From NCBI RefSeq assembly GCF_031085175.1, contig NZ_JAVHUY010000001.1:186001-250000 (forward strand): DNA of 64,000 bases. The letters run 5' to 3'. Below, in pieces: positions 15,555 to 23,427 of the stretch; the stretch's first letter is position 1; each line of letters begins with the position of its first letter. Made by a program: the position numbers and the translations under genes. Origin of the DNA: Phytohabitans maris. GTDB taxonomy: Bacteria > Actinomycetota > Actinomycetes > Mycobacteriales > Micromonosporaceae. The notes below the pieces were generated by a model, which worked only from the letters and a program-made list of their open reading frames with translations, made no database searches and was not told the origin of the DNA.

Positions 15555-16403
15555 CTAGATTTCTTCTAGATCATTTAAAGCTGCCTCGATCAGCGACCGG
15601 GCACCTTCGCCGCGTTCCGCCAGATGCAAGAGACGGTCGAAAGCCGAGGCATAGGTTGCGATCTCGTGGTGCTGGTTCAGCGTGAGTTCCGCTGTGTAGG
15701 TCGCTACGGTGACAAACCGGTTGTCGTACAAGGTGAAGGCGTTGTTCCGCGGCACGGTGTACGGCGCGGCAAGCGGCACGACGCCGAGCGTCACCCGTGG
15801 CATCCGGGAGACTTCTAGCAGGCGTTGGAGCTGGTCGCGCATAACACCTGCGTCCGTCACGAACGTATAGAGAGCCGCCTGCCCAAGGAGTAGCAGGAAG
15901 CGTCGGTCGCCGTGCGTCAGCACGCGCTGGGCGTCGATCCTCGCTCGTACGCCATCCTCAACGTCATCCGGAACCCCATGGAAATCAACGACCGTGCGAA
16001 GGATGCCGCGGGCGTAGTCCGGTGTCTGTGCCAGGCCGGGAACGACGGCTGGTTCCCATATGCGAAAGAGGGTCGTCTTCTCGTAGGCGTCGACGGCTGC
16101 CTGCTGCCGGAGCTTCGTGCCGGATCTCAGCGATCGTCGCCAGTCGACCATCTGCGCGTCGACCGTCCGAAGCGCGGCGATCAGGTCCGAGATCTCGCTT
16201 GGGAATCCGCAGGCGATGCACCAGTCCCGGACATCAGACTCTGAAGGCGTCTGCCTGCCGTACTCGATTTTGGTGACCTTGGACGGAGGCCAGCTACAGG
16301 CGGAAGCGAGCTGGCGGCCCGTCAAGCCAGCATCGCGGCGCAGGTCTCGCAGCCGGACACCGAGCGCCTCGACGGCCAGACGTCCAAGCCCTCCAGCACT
16401 CAC
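15555..16403 (-). CDS. Scr1-type XRE regulator with DUF5753 domain (first in array)
   Basis: A 282-aa regulator. GTG 16403 overlaps the stop of the DUF6879 gene as GTGA, a sign of translational coupling. The HTH is VRLRDLRRDAGLTGRQLASA with SWPPSKVTKIEYGRQTPS (about 12-50). DUF5753 follows with FRIWEPAVVPGLAQTPDYA, RIDAQRVL and, near the end, ATYASAFDRLLHLAERG. A 167-bp gap separates it from the next regulator, so the array may have two promoters. Confidence 0.85.
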   Translation of the reverse strand: MSAGGLGRLAVEALGVRLRDLRRDAGLTGRQLASACSWPPSKVTKIEYGRQTPSESDVRDWCIACGFPSEISDLIAALRTVDAQMVDWRRSLRSGTKLRQQAAVDAYEKTTLFRIWEPAVVPGLAQTPDYARGILRTVVDFHGVPDDVEDGVRARIDAQRVLTHGDRRFLLLLGQAALYTFVTDAGVMRDQLQRLLEVSRMPRVTLGVVPLAAPYTVPRNNAFTLYDNRFVTVATYTAELTLNQHHEIATYASAFDRLLHLAERGEGARSLIEAALNDLEEI

Positions 16404-16924
16404 GAGTACGCTGCGGCGAAGTCTTCGAGCGGGATCGCTTGCTGCCAGGCCAGATCGCGCCACATGAGGTGCTGGTCGACCACGCCCTGGTCCTCGACGA
16501 CCTCGGCCTCTCGGAAGGTGTCGTCGTCGTAGAAGTGCAGATGTACGAGTACGCGGGAGTCGAACAGCCAAGCGTCCAGGGGCGCGAGGCTCAGCGCCCT
16601 GGCAGCCTCCCGCGTCAGGTATCGAATTTCCTCGCCCGCCCGGACGCTGAGGCGGCCAATGCCGATGCTGTACCGGTTGTAGTCGCTGAGCGGGACCGAC
16701 ACGATGCGGACACGACGCCACGTCTTCCCAACGGCTACGTCGCGCGACAGCATCTCCATCCAGCCGCGGTGCCAGGCATGGTCGTCTGGCTCACCGGCGA
16801 GGTATTTCTGGAACGGCGTCTTCCCGACCGTACTGATGTAGCGGTCGCGAGTCTCGAACCGGAAGGCGCTCGCTGAGAAGCTGCCGAAGAACTTGCCCAG
16901 GTCGGCCTCAGTCAACAACGCCAA
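16400..16924 (-). CDS. DUF6879 family protein, partner of the DUF5753 regulator
   Basis: A 174-aa protein of the DUF6879 family. The match is by pattern: FGSFSASAFRFETRDRY at the start, WRRVRIVSVPLSDYNRYSIG in the middle, and LDAWLFDSRVLVHLHFYDDD near the end. The family is nearly always coupled to a DUF5753 regulator, here by a 4-bp overlap, which suggests a toxin/antitoxin-like or sensor/regulator pair. The biochemical activity is unknown. Confidence 0.75.
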   Translation of the reverse strand: MALLTEADLGKFFGSFSASAFRFETRDRYISTVGKTPFQKYLAGEPDDHAWHRGWMEMLSRDVAVGKTWRRVRIVSVPLSDYNRYSIGIGRLSVRAGEEIRYLTREAARALSLAPLDAWLFDSRVLVHLHFYDDDTFREAEVVEDQGVVDQHLMWRDLAWQQAIPLEDFAAAYS

Positions 16925-16926
16925 GA

Positions 16927-17127
16927 TCAGTCCTCACGGGGGAAGAACCGCAGCAGCTCTCGCGGGATCTCGATGATCACTTCGTCCGAGCCGAGGTTGA
17001 CGCTATCGCCAAGGGCTTCGTCGTCAGTGACAAGTTTGCCTTGCACGGCGAGCGTGCCGTGATCCGTCTCGTAGACCGCCGGACAGGTGCCCTGCTCGCT
17101 GCTCGTCCCCAGGAACCGCAATCGCAT
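16927..17127 (-). CDS. Small conserved protein of the DUF5753/DUF6879 cassette
   Basis: A 66-aa protein starting MRLRFLGTSSEQGTCPAVY and ending in IEIPRELLRFFP. Proteins with this 'RFLG..S..G.CP..YET..GT..VQG' pattern commonly precede DUF6879 genes in actinomycetes, as I recall. ATG 17127 is preferred over ATG 17145 because the family starts at MRLRF. It is the first gene of the minus-strand array and lies 2 bp before the DUF6879 gene. Its function is unknown. Confidence 0.7.
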   Translation of the reverse strand: MRLRFLGTSSEQGTCPAVYETDHGTLAVQGKLVTDDEALGDSVNLGSDEVIIEIPRELLRFFPRED

Positions 17128-17257
17128 GATCGCTCCCCACGTCACGTTGCTCCAGATTTCTCGTCATCGTCCCGGCTGGGGTCTACTCCCGTCAAGAGCG
17201 CCTCAGGAAGGCGTAGACGATCCTGCTGGCCGCGAACTCCGAGATTGTGACCAGCTC

Positions 17258-17281
17258 CCGCCCGAACGCGCGTTCGGGCGG
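17258..17281. promoter_or_regulatory. Perfect 24-bp palindrome between divergent genes
   Basis: The half site CCGCCCGAACGC (17258-17269) is followed directly by its exact complement. It lies between the minus-strand cassette starting at 17127 and the plus-strand gene at 17332. It could be an operator for one of the three Scr1-type regulators, or an RNA hairpin. Confidence 0.5.
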
Positions 17282-17331
17282 ATCGGCGCGTCACGAAGGT
17301 CGCTCGCGTCCGCAGTGGCAGACTCCCCGGC

Positions 17332-18255
17332 GTGAAGCGACCTACCCCCGGCTGGCACTGGCTTCGGTGGGGCATCGAGGGCCTCCTGACGGTTGGTGCC
17401 TTCTGGCTGGCATACGTTCCTCTCGAAGGCCGTCCGGAGCAGTTGTCGTTGGCTCTGACCGCCATGGCAGCCGTCAGCTACACCGCCCTGAACTTCGAGA
17501 CGATGTTGCAGGGACGCCGCCAGGTGCATGGGCTCGCGGAGCAGATCGCCATACAGCGAGACGAGCTGGAACACAGCAGGACTGCGCTGGAACAGCAGGC
17601 CGAGGAGACTGTGAAACAGAGGCATCTGGCCGAGGAAGCGCGCGAGGCAGCCCACCGTACGTTCTTGGAGACCGTCTACACCCGCTATGACGCCTCGGCA
17701 CCAAACGTCTCGGTGTCGATTCCGGAACGGTACCTCTACCGCCATCTTGAAACCGCCGACGGCAAGATGATATCCGACGAACCGACCTTTATCGAGCGTG
17801 ACGACCTCGAAGACATCAGGCTGAGCATCATCGTGACAATCAACTTCGACAACTTCGGCCCAAATGCTGTCCTTGTAACAAACCTCAAAAAGACGAGCGG
17901 CTGGTTCGTTGATAGTAGCGGCGACCCTTTGCCGGATGTCTGGTTACTCAGGCCATCCTACGATTCGCAGCGCCCGAACTTCCGGTGGCGCTACGAGGGG
18001 ACAATTGGACACTTGCTCGCCGTCATGGGCCAAGCACCACCGTTTGGCGTTCAGTGTGTCTTTGAAGTCCGCGATCTCGTCGGCAATGTGACTGACACCC
18101 ACACCCTCGATTTCAGTTTCACGGCGGTTGAGAAAGACGGTTCACGAGCCAAGCTCCCACCACACCCGGCACCGATCCTCTTGAAGGATCTGGGACTCCG
18201 CGACACGGGTGGCGTCGCCAAGGTAGAAAGGAAGTACCGCGATCCGATGACGTAG
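17332..18255 (+). CDS. Hypothetical two-helix membrane protein with coiled coil
   Basis: A 307-aa protein starting at GTG. Two membrane helices lie at the N-terminus (about 9-29 and 34-53). A predicted coiled coil follows (about 60-110, with repeated Glu, Gln and Arg: AIQRDELEHSRTALEQQAEE). The C-terminal domain (about 115-290) looks like a beta-rich fold with strands such as DIRLSIIVTINFDNFG and FGVQCVFEVRDLVG. I do not recognise the family. It is convergent with the AbiJ-type gene at 18269, only 13 bp away. Confidence 0.65.
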   Translation: MKRPTPGWHWLRWGIEGLLTVGAFWLAYVPLEGRPEQLSLALTAMAAVSYTALNFETMLQGRRQVHGLAEQIAIQRDELEHSRTALEQQAEETVKQRHLAEEAREAAHRTFLETVYTRYDASAPNVSVSIPERYLYRHLETADGKMISDEPTFIERDDLEDIRLSIIVTINFDNFGPNAVLVTNLKKTSGWFVDSSGDPLPDVWLLRPSYDSQRPNFRWRYEGTIGHLLAVMGQAPPFGVQCVFEVRDLVGNVTDTHTLDFSFTAVEKDGSRAKLPPHPAPILLKDLGLRDTGGVAKVERKYRDPMT

Positions 18256-18268
18256 GCGGATCGCGGTA

Positions 18269-19270
18269 CTAAAATGGCGGCGGATCATCGAAGGATGGAG
18301 CTGGAGCGGGCCATTGCCAGGCTGCGCTCGGTAGAGGCAGGTTCGTAACGACGAACAGATTAAGAATGTCGTTGCGATCCATGAAGAGAATCTGGCTGCG
18401 CTTGGACGCATCGAGCTTGTTGCCGAGCCAGTTCCGGGCGGCCTTCGTGATCTCCCCGCCCGCGACAATGAAGGCGTGGTCAACCAGGACTCTCTTGCCA
18501 ATCTCAGGGTCGAAGATTTCATGGCCGAGCATCATGAGCACTTGGTTGTGAATCTCGGCAACGTTGGCGTTTCCGCCCTTCGTGACGCCTGACGAGTCGA
18601 GCTTGCCCTTCTTGGCTTGTATCCCGAAGTACAGCACGTGCTGCGTCGGCAGCGTGTACCGCATCCAGACGTCCTTGCCGTACTCCAGCGCTTTGTCCTT
18701 GTGACCGGCCGCGGTGATCCGGTGGAAGCCGAGCTGCCGGAACAGTGGCAGTAGGACTTCCTCGATCAGCTCGTCTTCTGAGCAGGTTTCCAGGTACGCC
18801 ACCAGTTGGTCGCGTCGCTCCAGCTCGGCGGCAGAGAAGGGCCGATGCGGGTTCGGCGTCGGAGCAGCGACCGTGTTCGTGGCGATGTGCCGGAGGTAGC
18901 ACTTCTTGTCAGTCGCGTAGAAGGCTTCGAAGCCTTCGCGGGCAAGGACGGTGTTGAGTTGGCCTAGCGCGCCTTGACGCCGCTCGTCTTCGTTGAGCGC
19001 GTCCGTTGGGTCCATGAGCCGCACGATGACACGCGCGAACGTGTCGGATGGAGTAGTCGGATTCGACCAAGGCTCGTCCAGGATCTTTTCGAGCGTGTCC
19101 GCCACCCAGTGTTGACGCGTAGAGCCGTCATGTTGGTAGTCGGTCTCGATCTCCCAGAAAAACTCCGTCAGATACTTGCTGCTCCGGTATACGAAGAAGC
19201 TCTCGTCCGTCGGGGCGTTACCGCAGATTAGATCGGCGAGCTGCATCACGGTGCGTCTCTTGAACCTCAT
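18269..19270 (-). CDS. AbiJ-NTD3 protein with C-terminal restriction-nuclease-like domain
   Basis: A 333-aa protein. Residues 1-125 match the AbiJ N-terminal domain 3 pattern: LADLICGNAP, FVYRSSKYLTEFFWE, DGSTRQHWVADTLEKIL and EGFEAFYATDKKCYLRHI. The C-terminal half (about 145-310) has an Mrr-like nuclease fold: ELIEEVLLPLFRQLGF, then EYGKDVWMRY with the active-site Asp, FGIQAKKGKLD with Q-x-K, and DHAFIVAGGEITKAARNWLG. AbiJ-type proteins are phage-defence effectors. It starts at the base after the stop of the 587-aa gene upstream, with the strong ribosome site GGGAGGTGA inside that gene, so the two are an operon. Confidence 0.8.
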   Translation of the reverse strand: MRFKRRTVMQLADLICGNAPTDESFFVYRSSKYLTEFFWEIETDYQHDGSTRQHWVADTLEKILDEPWSNPTTPSDTFARVIVRLMDPTDALNEDERRQGALGQLNTVLAREGFEAFYATDKKCYLRHIATNTVAAPTPNPHRPFSAAELERRDQLVAYLETCSEDELIEEVLLPLFRQLGFHRITAAGHKDKALEYGKDVWMRYTLPTQHVLYFGIQAKKGKLDSSGVTKGGNANVAEIHNQVLMMLGHEIFDPEIGKRVLVDHAFIVAGGEITKAARNWLGNKLDASKRSQILFMDRNDILNLFVVTNLPLPSAAWQWPAPAPSFDDPPPF

Positions 19271-21034
19271 CTAGTCACCTCCCAAGAGACCCCGGTATCG
19301 CCGAAAGTCCTCATCGCCGCGCAGCAGCTCTATGAGCCGTCCAATGTACATCAAGCCAGCAGCACCCATGTCGATGGTCTCACCTGAGACGTTCTCAACA
19401 AAATACCGCATCTTAGCCGGACTGGCAGACCGCATAGCGTCGCCAAGCACGTCCACGGCGGCAATCTGTCGCTTGGTTTCCAGTTCGGCCCAAACGAGCG
19501 CCCCCTGTGCAGCGACAGCCTCAGGGCTGTCCTTGCCGAACTCTTTGGCCGCCTCCGCAGCTTTCTGCTCCAACGCCTTCTGCGCCTCGACTGACCTGTC
19601 AAGCCGTTCTCGCATATGGTTGGTTAGAATGCGAATAGACGTGAGGTTGGCGGCAGCCAACTGGCTGGGATGGGTATGTTCCAAGACGCCGCGCATCCAA
19701 GCGTCAATTTCGCTGTTGGATATTAGATTTGCGCCATGCCCGACGATCTGGCCATCCCGGTTACGTCGAACGCTTGCGCCGGTAGCCTGCTGGAGACCCG
19801 GTATGACGTTGCCTTCCTCATCTATGACCCGGCCTTGAAGGGTGTTGTCTTCGCCTATCAGTACTCGCCGCATCCTGTCCACCGACAGAGCGATCTGTTC
19901 AGTCATGAGGTTCGGGTCATGGCCGGATATGTCCGGCCGTAGAACATTGCTTCGTAAGATGGACACAACCTCGTTAACCGACATCTCTCCTGAACAGACC
20001 GCCTCCGTCGCCTCCTGCGTTAGCTGGCGATACATATTGCGCGCGCCGTCTTCCGTGTCGATGTCAAAGTCGCTGTAGGCGGTCGGTGAAGACCAACGAG
20101 CACGCCGAGCAGCATTACGCATTTTCGCCGTGCCCATCCGTGCATCAGCCATCCGCTTCAAGTCCGCCAAGGCGCTGCGGGCTCGGTGGCTGATCTGCTT
20201 GGGCGTACGACCCGCACTTACTCCTACGTGCGCTGTGTATTCCAGGATGAACTTCACCTTGTGCATGCCCCGACGCATCGCAAGCGAGACCGCGAGATCA
20301 TCGACGGTAGGGACAAACACTGGCACTTCGGCCTGGCGTATTGGAGCCGAGTAGGCCCTCAGTTCGTCAACAGTGACGTCGGGACTTGTGGGAGGCAGGT
20401 CCGCGGGTGACGCGTCCGGTTCGGAAGGGGCGTCGGCCGCAGGTGCGGACTCCGGTTCCGTGGCACCTAGCTGGGACGAGGTCAAGTTGTTGGTAGGCAG
20501 GTCACCGTCTTCGGACCTAATCGGCTTGTAGTCGCCATGTGTTAGCATCTCTGCAATCTGAGAGATGGCATCGTCAAAGTCGCGTTGGCTTGTTCTGACA
20601 GCGACCTTCAGAGGTCCGCGTTTCGGGTCGGCCAGCCATTCGCGGCGCTGGGTCAGGCTCATGTCTTGCAGCCCAAGGTCATCGCGAAGTGCGTTGAAGT
20701 ACGCAAGGACGACTCTTTGATACTGCACGGCTCGCTGCTCAAGTGCTAGGGGCTGCTTGCTTTGTCGCGGGACCAGTTGCGCAACGAGGGCATAAATACT
20801 TGCCCGAATAGTTTGACGGGCAGCTTCCGCCCCGCGATCAGGATTGATGCTCCACAACAACTTCAGGTCAGCCAGGTGGCCGTTCAGAAACTCTAATAAG
20901 TTTGGTCGGCAGATGCCCTGATCTCGCGATAACAGTTGCAGGCATTGCCGAAGCTTCGACTGTTCATGCGCAACCTGTTGTTCTGTCATTTCACCTGCCC
21001 GCAAGGAAGCCGATATGTCCGTGCCGGGCATCAT
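19271..21034 (-). CDS. Unknown 587-aa protein in operon with the AbiJ-type nuclease
   Basis: A 587-aa soluble protein that I do not recognise. The N-terminal 170 residues are helical. A Pro/Ala/Ser/Glu-rich linker follows (about 190-222, SAPAADAPSEPDASPADLPP). A second helical region (230-590) includes a long coiled-coil-like stretch (about 478-500, VEAQKALEQKAAEAAKEFG). No Walker, nuclease or transmembrane motif is visible. Tight coupling to the AbiJ-NTD3 nuclease suggests a sensor or regulator of that effector. Two adjacent ATGs could start it. Confidence 0.65.
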   Translation of the reverse strand: MMPGTDISASLRAGEMTEQQVAHEQSKLRQCLQLLSRDQGICRPNLLEFLNGHLADLKLLWSINPDRGAEAARQTIRASIYALVAQLVPRQSKQPLALEQRAVQYQRVVLAYFNALRDDLGLQDMSLTQRREWLADPKRGPLKVAVRTSQRDFDDAISQIAEMLTHGDYKPIRSEDGDLPTNNLTSSQLGATEPESAPAADAPSEPDASPADLPPTSPDVTVDELRAYSAPIRQAEVPVFVPTVDDLAVSLAMRRGMHKVKFILEYTAHVGVSAGRTPKQISHRARSALADLKRMADARMGTAKMRNAARRARWSSPTAYSDFDIDTEDGARNMYRQLTQEATEAVCSGEMSVNEVVSILRSNVLRPDISGHDPNLMTEQIALSVDRMRRVLIGEDNTLQGRVIDEEGNVIPGLQQATGASVRRNRDGQIVGHGANLISNSEIDAWMRGVLEHTHPSQLAAANLTSIRILTNHMRERLDRSVEAQKALEQKAAEAAKEFGKDSPEAVAAQGALVWAELETKRQIAAVDVLGDAMRSASPAKMRYFVENVSGETIDMGAAGLMYIGRLIELLRGDEDFRRYRGLLGGD

Positions 21035-21051
21035 ACGACAGTCGGATGATC

Positions 21052-21080
21052 TTGACCTATATGTACAAAAATGTTATAAG
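21052..21080 (+). promoter_or_regulatory. Sigma70-type promoter for the gene at 21106
   Basis: TTGACC (21052-21057) and TATAAG (21075-21080) are separated by exactly 17 bp in a locally AT-rich stretch. Transcription would start near 21087, 20 bp before the ATG. Confidence 0.75.
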
Positions 21081-21105
21081 TAGTACGATTAACTAGGTAC
21101 ATCCA

Positions 21106-21342
21106 ATGAGTGAAGATTTCCCCGGTAACAACGAGCCGTTTACACCAGATCCTGCTGATGTATGGCTCAATGAAATATTGACCAACGAGGACGCCCTTAC
21201 GGCGGAGCTGAACGAGATGGTTCTGGGCCGGGAGGGACTGAGATTGATCCGCGAGGCAGAAGCACAAGGTGCAGCAGAACTCGCTGAGGATGCACAGGGG
21301 GAGACGCAGCCTCCCGGGGGTGGACCTGAGCAAGCAGGATAG
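21106..21342 (+). CDS. Small acidic hypothetical protein
   Basis: A 78-aa acidic protein (DPADVWLNEILTNEDALTAELNEMV), helical and with no known domain. A near-consensus promoter lies just upstream at 21052-21080. The ribosome site is weak. It begins a series of small plus-strand genes leading to the DUF2637 gene. Confidence 0.5.
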   Translation: MSEDFPGNNEPFTPDPADVWLNEILTNEDALTAELNEMVLGREGLRLIREAEAQGAAELAEDAQGETQPPGGGPEQAG

Positions 21343-21532
21343 CCCGGATCGTCCGACGTAGCCGCCTAGGTGGCTGACCGGTCCCTCCCGTTAGTACTGG
21401 CCACATCCGCCCTGACCTGCACGGTTGGCCTGGCCACTGGCCAAATTTGGGTATCTGGATGTCCAATCCCTCACGCTGCTCTCATCGGCGAAGTCCAGTC
21501 CAATCCCTTCCACAGATGGGAGAGCTGCATCA

Positions 21533-21838
21533 ATGCACGAACCTCAAGCCGTCGCCCGTTCCAGCGGCGTCGTCTACCGCTCAGGCAGCCCGCCGTCTGT
21601 TCGGCGAACTGAACGCGATGTCGAGCGGGCTGTTCACCATGAACATGGCCGCGCTGTCGTGGCGGCGGCACGCGTTAATGCTGCTGGCTACGTCACCCGT
21701 ACTGCACTCCTCAATGCGGCTCTGCTCAGCCGCGAGGAGGAGCAGCTCATCCAGCTTGCGCCGCAAGGAGAATTCAGATACCGAGCGATCTTGGAGGCGT
21801 ACACCATGGTCGCCGTCAACATCGTGGGTGGGATGTAG
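21533..21838 (+). CDS. Small hypothetical protein of the mobile-element core
   Basis: A 101-aa protein. ATG 21533 has GGGAG (21518-21522) at a good distance; the open frame upstream has no support. The C-terminal half is helical (TALLNAALLSREEEQLIQLAP), with a hydrophobic end (TMVAVNIVGGM). Its stop touches the ATG of the next gene (TAG then ATG), implying coupled translation. Its function is unknown. Confidence 0.55.
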   Translation: MHEPQAVARSSGVVYRSGSPPSVRRTERDVERAVHHEHGRAVVAAARVNAAGYVTRTALLNAALLSREEEQLIQLAPQGEFRYRAILEAYTMVAVNIVGGM

Positions 21839-22078
21839 ATGGACATCCTCGCCTTCCTGCTGGTGACGGCACTGGTCTTCGGCGGCGGCGTGGTCTTCGG
21901 CTTGGCTGTCGCCGAGGAGTCCGGCGGAGTCGGTGAGCACCTGACGGTTCGGGATGCCACGGTGCGCGCCGACATGGACGCGCTCGCGCAGCTGCAACAG
22001 CTCAACACGGCCTTCGTCGCTGCTCGTGACGCAATGTGGGAAGAAGCAGCTCGGCACTCCAGCCCGGAAGTCCGGTGA
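21839..22078 (+). CDS. Small single-helix membrane protein
   Basis: A 79-aa protein with an N-terminal membrane helix (ILAFLLVTALVFGGGVVFGLAV), then an acidic, helical cytoplasmic tail (RADMDALAQLQQLNTAFVAARDAM). It starts immediately after the stop of the preceding gene. Small membrane proteins of this kind cluster with spread (spd) genes in actinobacterial elements; no direct evidence for its role is seen. Confidence 0.6.
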   Translation: MDILAFLLVTALVFGGGVVFGLAVAEESGGVGEHLTVRDATVRADMDALAQLQQLNTAFVAARDAMWEEAARHSSPEVR

Positions 22079-22082
22079 CGAC

Positions 22083-22253
22083 ATGCAGCCGATGAATTGG
22101 CGGCAGCGTGCTCTCGGCGGGCTAGTGCTGCTGTTGGCTATCGCGCTGGGTGCGCGAGTTGCTGCCGAACTGCTCGCACCATTGGTACCCGGACTGGTCG
22201 CGCTGATCCTGCTGGGTGCTATCGCGTGGTTCATTCTGCGGGGCCGTCGCTAG
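22083..22253 (+). CDS. Very small hydrophobic membrane protein
   Basis: A 56-aa protein that is almost entirely two hydrophobic segments (ALGGLVLLLAIALGARVAAE and LVALILLGAIAWFIL) ending in RGRR. It lies 4 bp after the previous gene. Its position and properties fit a small Spd-like membrane protein; this is inferred from context. Confidence 0.5.
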   Translation: MQPMNWRQRALGGLVLLLAIALGARVAAELLAPLVPGLVALILLGAIAWFILRGRR

Positions 22254-22304
22254 TTGCGGTCGAGCCTTCTCAATCAACAACAGAAAGGAGCGGACGGTGC
22301 CTCC

Positions 22305-22481
22305 ATGCCTCGAAGAGGCCGCAAGAATGGCGACCGGGAACGCGCAGATTTTGAGTCGCGTCAGCGGGACGAGGAGTACCGCGCACTCGCCCGTGAACTG
22401 CACCGGGAGTGGTGTGAGCGGTTGGACGACGATGGCGAGTTGATCGAAGACCTCGACCTCTCCGATCTCCCGGATGAGTAG
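22305..22481 (+). CDS. Small charged hypothetical protein
   Basis: A 58-aa protein with a basic start (MPRRGRKNGDRERADF) and an acidic end (LIEDLDLSDLPDE). AAAGGAG (22284-22290) lies upstream of ATG 22305. Its last 8 bp overlap the start of the DUF2637 gene, which suggests coupled expression. Its function is unknown. Confidence 0.5.
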   Translation: MPRRGRKNGDRERADFESRQRDEEYRALARELHREWCERLDDDGELIEDLDLSDLPDE

Positions 22482-23166
22482 TCCGAAGCGTGACGTGTTC
22501 GTGGCCGCTGGCATGGCAGTGTCGGCGGCCTCGGCCGCAGTGTCGTCCTTCGAGGGGCTGCGATCACTGGCCGTACTCGCAGGCTGGAGCGTTTACATGG
22601 CTCCGCTGCTTCCGCTCACCATCGACGCGTACGCCATGAGCGCCACGCGGGTATGGCTGTCTGAGTCCACGGCTTCCAGCCGGGCACGACGGTTCGCACG
22701 GCGCAATGCGGTGGGGGCCATCCTTGCCTCACTCCTCGGCAACGCCATGTACCACGTCATCGCAGCCGGGTTGCTCGGGATGAGCTGGGTGGTCGTGGTG
22801 GTCGTCGGCGGCATACCACCGGTCGTCCTTGGCCTTGTCTCCCACCTCGCGGTGCTCCGTAGGCAGTCCGACCTGCCCGTACCCCAGGCCGTACCGGGGA
22901 CGAACCATACTGCACCCGGTGCCGTACCCCGTCCCGAGGACGAAGCCAGCAAGCGCCAGCCCCGTACTGAGGACGAACTACTGGTGGCCGCCCGTACCGC
23001 TGACGTTCGGCACCGCGCCGAGCATGGGAAGCCCATCACGAGGGATGCGCTGCGGAGAGAGCTGCGGGTCGGTGGGGGACGCGCGACGGCGCTTCTGCGG
23101 CGTCTCAAGGAGACCGAAGGTGGGTCCACAGCCTCGTTGTCTATTCCACACCAAAATAGATCTTGA
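22474..23166 (+). CDS. DUF2637 membrane protein (SpdB-like spread protein)
   Basis: A 230-aa protein with four hydrophobic segments in residues 1-130 (AGMAVSAASAAVSSFEGL, GWSVYMAPLLPLTIDAYAM, NAVGAILASLLGNAMYHVI, and VVVVVVGGIPPVVLGLVSHL). A long Pro-rich cytoplasmic tail ends in a possible DNA-binding helix pair (KPITRDALRRELRVGGGRA). DUF2637 proteins are typical of actinomycete conjugative plasmids and integrative elements, where SpdB-type proteins help spread DNA through the mycelium. Its stop codon lies inside the -35 box of the next promoter. Confidence 0.8.
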   Translation: MSSPKRDVFVAAGMAVSAASAAVSSFEGLRSLAVLAGWSVYMAPLLPLTIDAYAMSATRVWLSESTASSRARRFARRNAVGAILASLLGNAMYHVIAAGLLGMSWVVVVVVGGIPPVVLGLVSHLAVLRRQSDLPVPQAVPGTNHTAPGAVPRPEDEASKRQPRTEDELLVAARTADVRHRAEHGKPITRDALRRELRVGGGRATALLRRLKETEGGSTASLSIPHQNRS

Positions 23167-23191
23167 CTGTTCCGCTCGCGGAACGCATAAG
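23163..23191 (+). promoter_or_regulatory. Transfer-operon promoter with palindromic operator filling its spacer
   Basis: TTGACT (23163-23168) and CATAAG (23186-23191) are 17 bp apart. The palindrome GTTCCGC-TC-GCGGAAC (23169-23175 and 23178-23184) fills the spacer. The same palindrome occurs at 26732-26749 in front of the XRE repressor gene, so this is very likely an operator of that repressor. Confidence 0.8.
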
Positions 23192-23247
23192 AACAAATAG
23201 GACTGCACATGACCGTGCAGCAAAACGTAAGCGGGAGGCAAGCATGT

Positions 23248-23427
23248 ATGGCGAGAGAGAACAAGCGTCACCGCATCCGCGTGCGCGGGCACCAGCGCGA
23301 CGACATCGACCTTGACCTCCTGGTGCAGGCGCTCATCCAGATCGGCGAGGAGCGGGCACGGGCGCGCCAAGAAGCTGAAGCAGACGATGAGGCGTCGCCT
23401 GACAGCGGGACGGCGAACGCGGCATGA
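23248..23427 (+). CDS. Small basic/acidic protein at the head of the transfer operon
   Basis: A 59-aa protein (MARENKRHRIRVRGHQ, then DLDLLVQALIQIGEERAR). ATG 23248 follows GGGAGG (23233-23238); an ATG at 23209 would add 13 residues. It overlaps the ATPase start by 4 bp (ATGA). The basic N-terminus and short amphipathic helix might bind DNA or the ATPase, but no family is recognised. Confidence 0.6.
   Translation: MARENKRHRIRVRGHQRDDIDLDLLVQALIQIGEERARARQEAEADDEASPDSGTANAA

Noticed and set aside
1-21000. Left attachment site as a copy of the tRNA 3' end
   Set aside because: No stretch similar to the T-arm/acceptor end of the CAU tRNA was found. Serine integrases need only a very short common core, so absence by eye is not conclusive.
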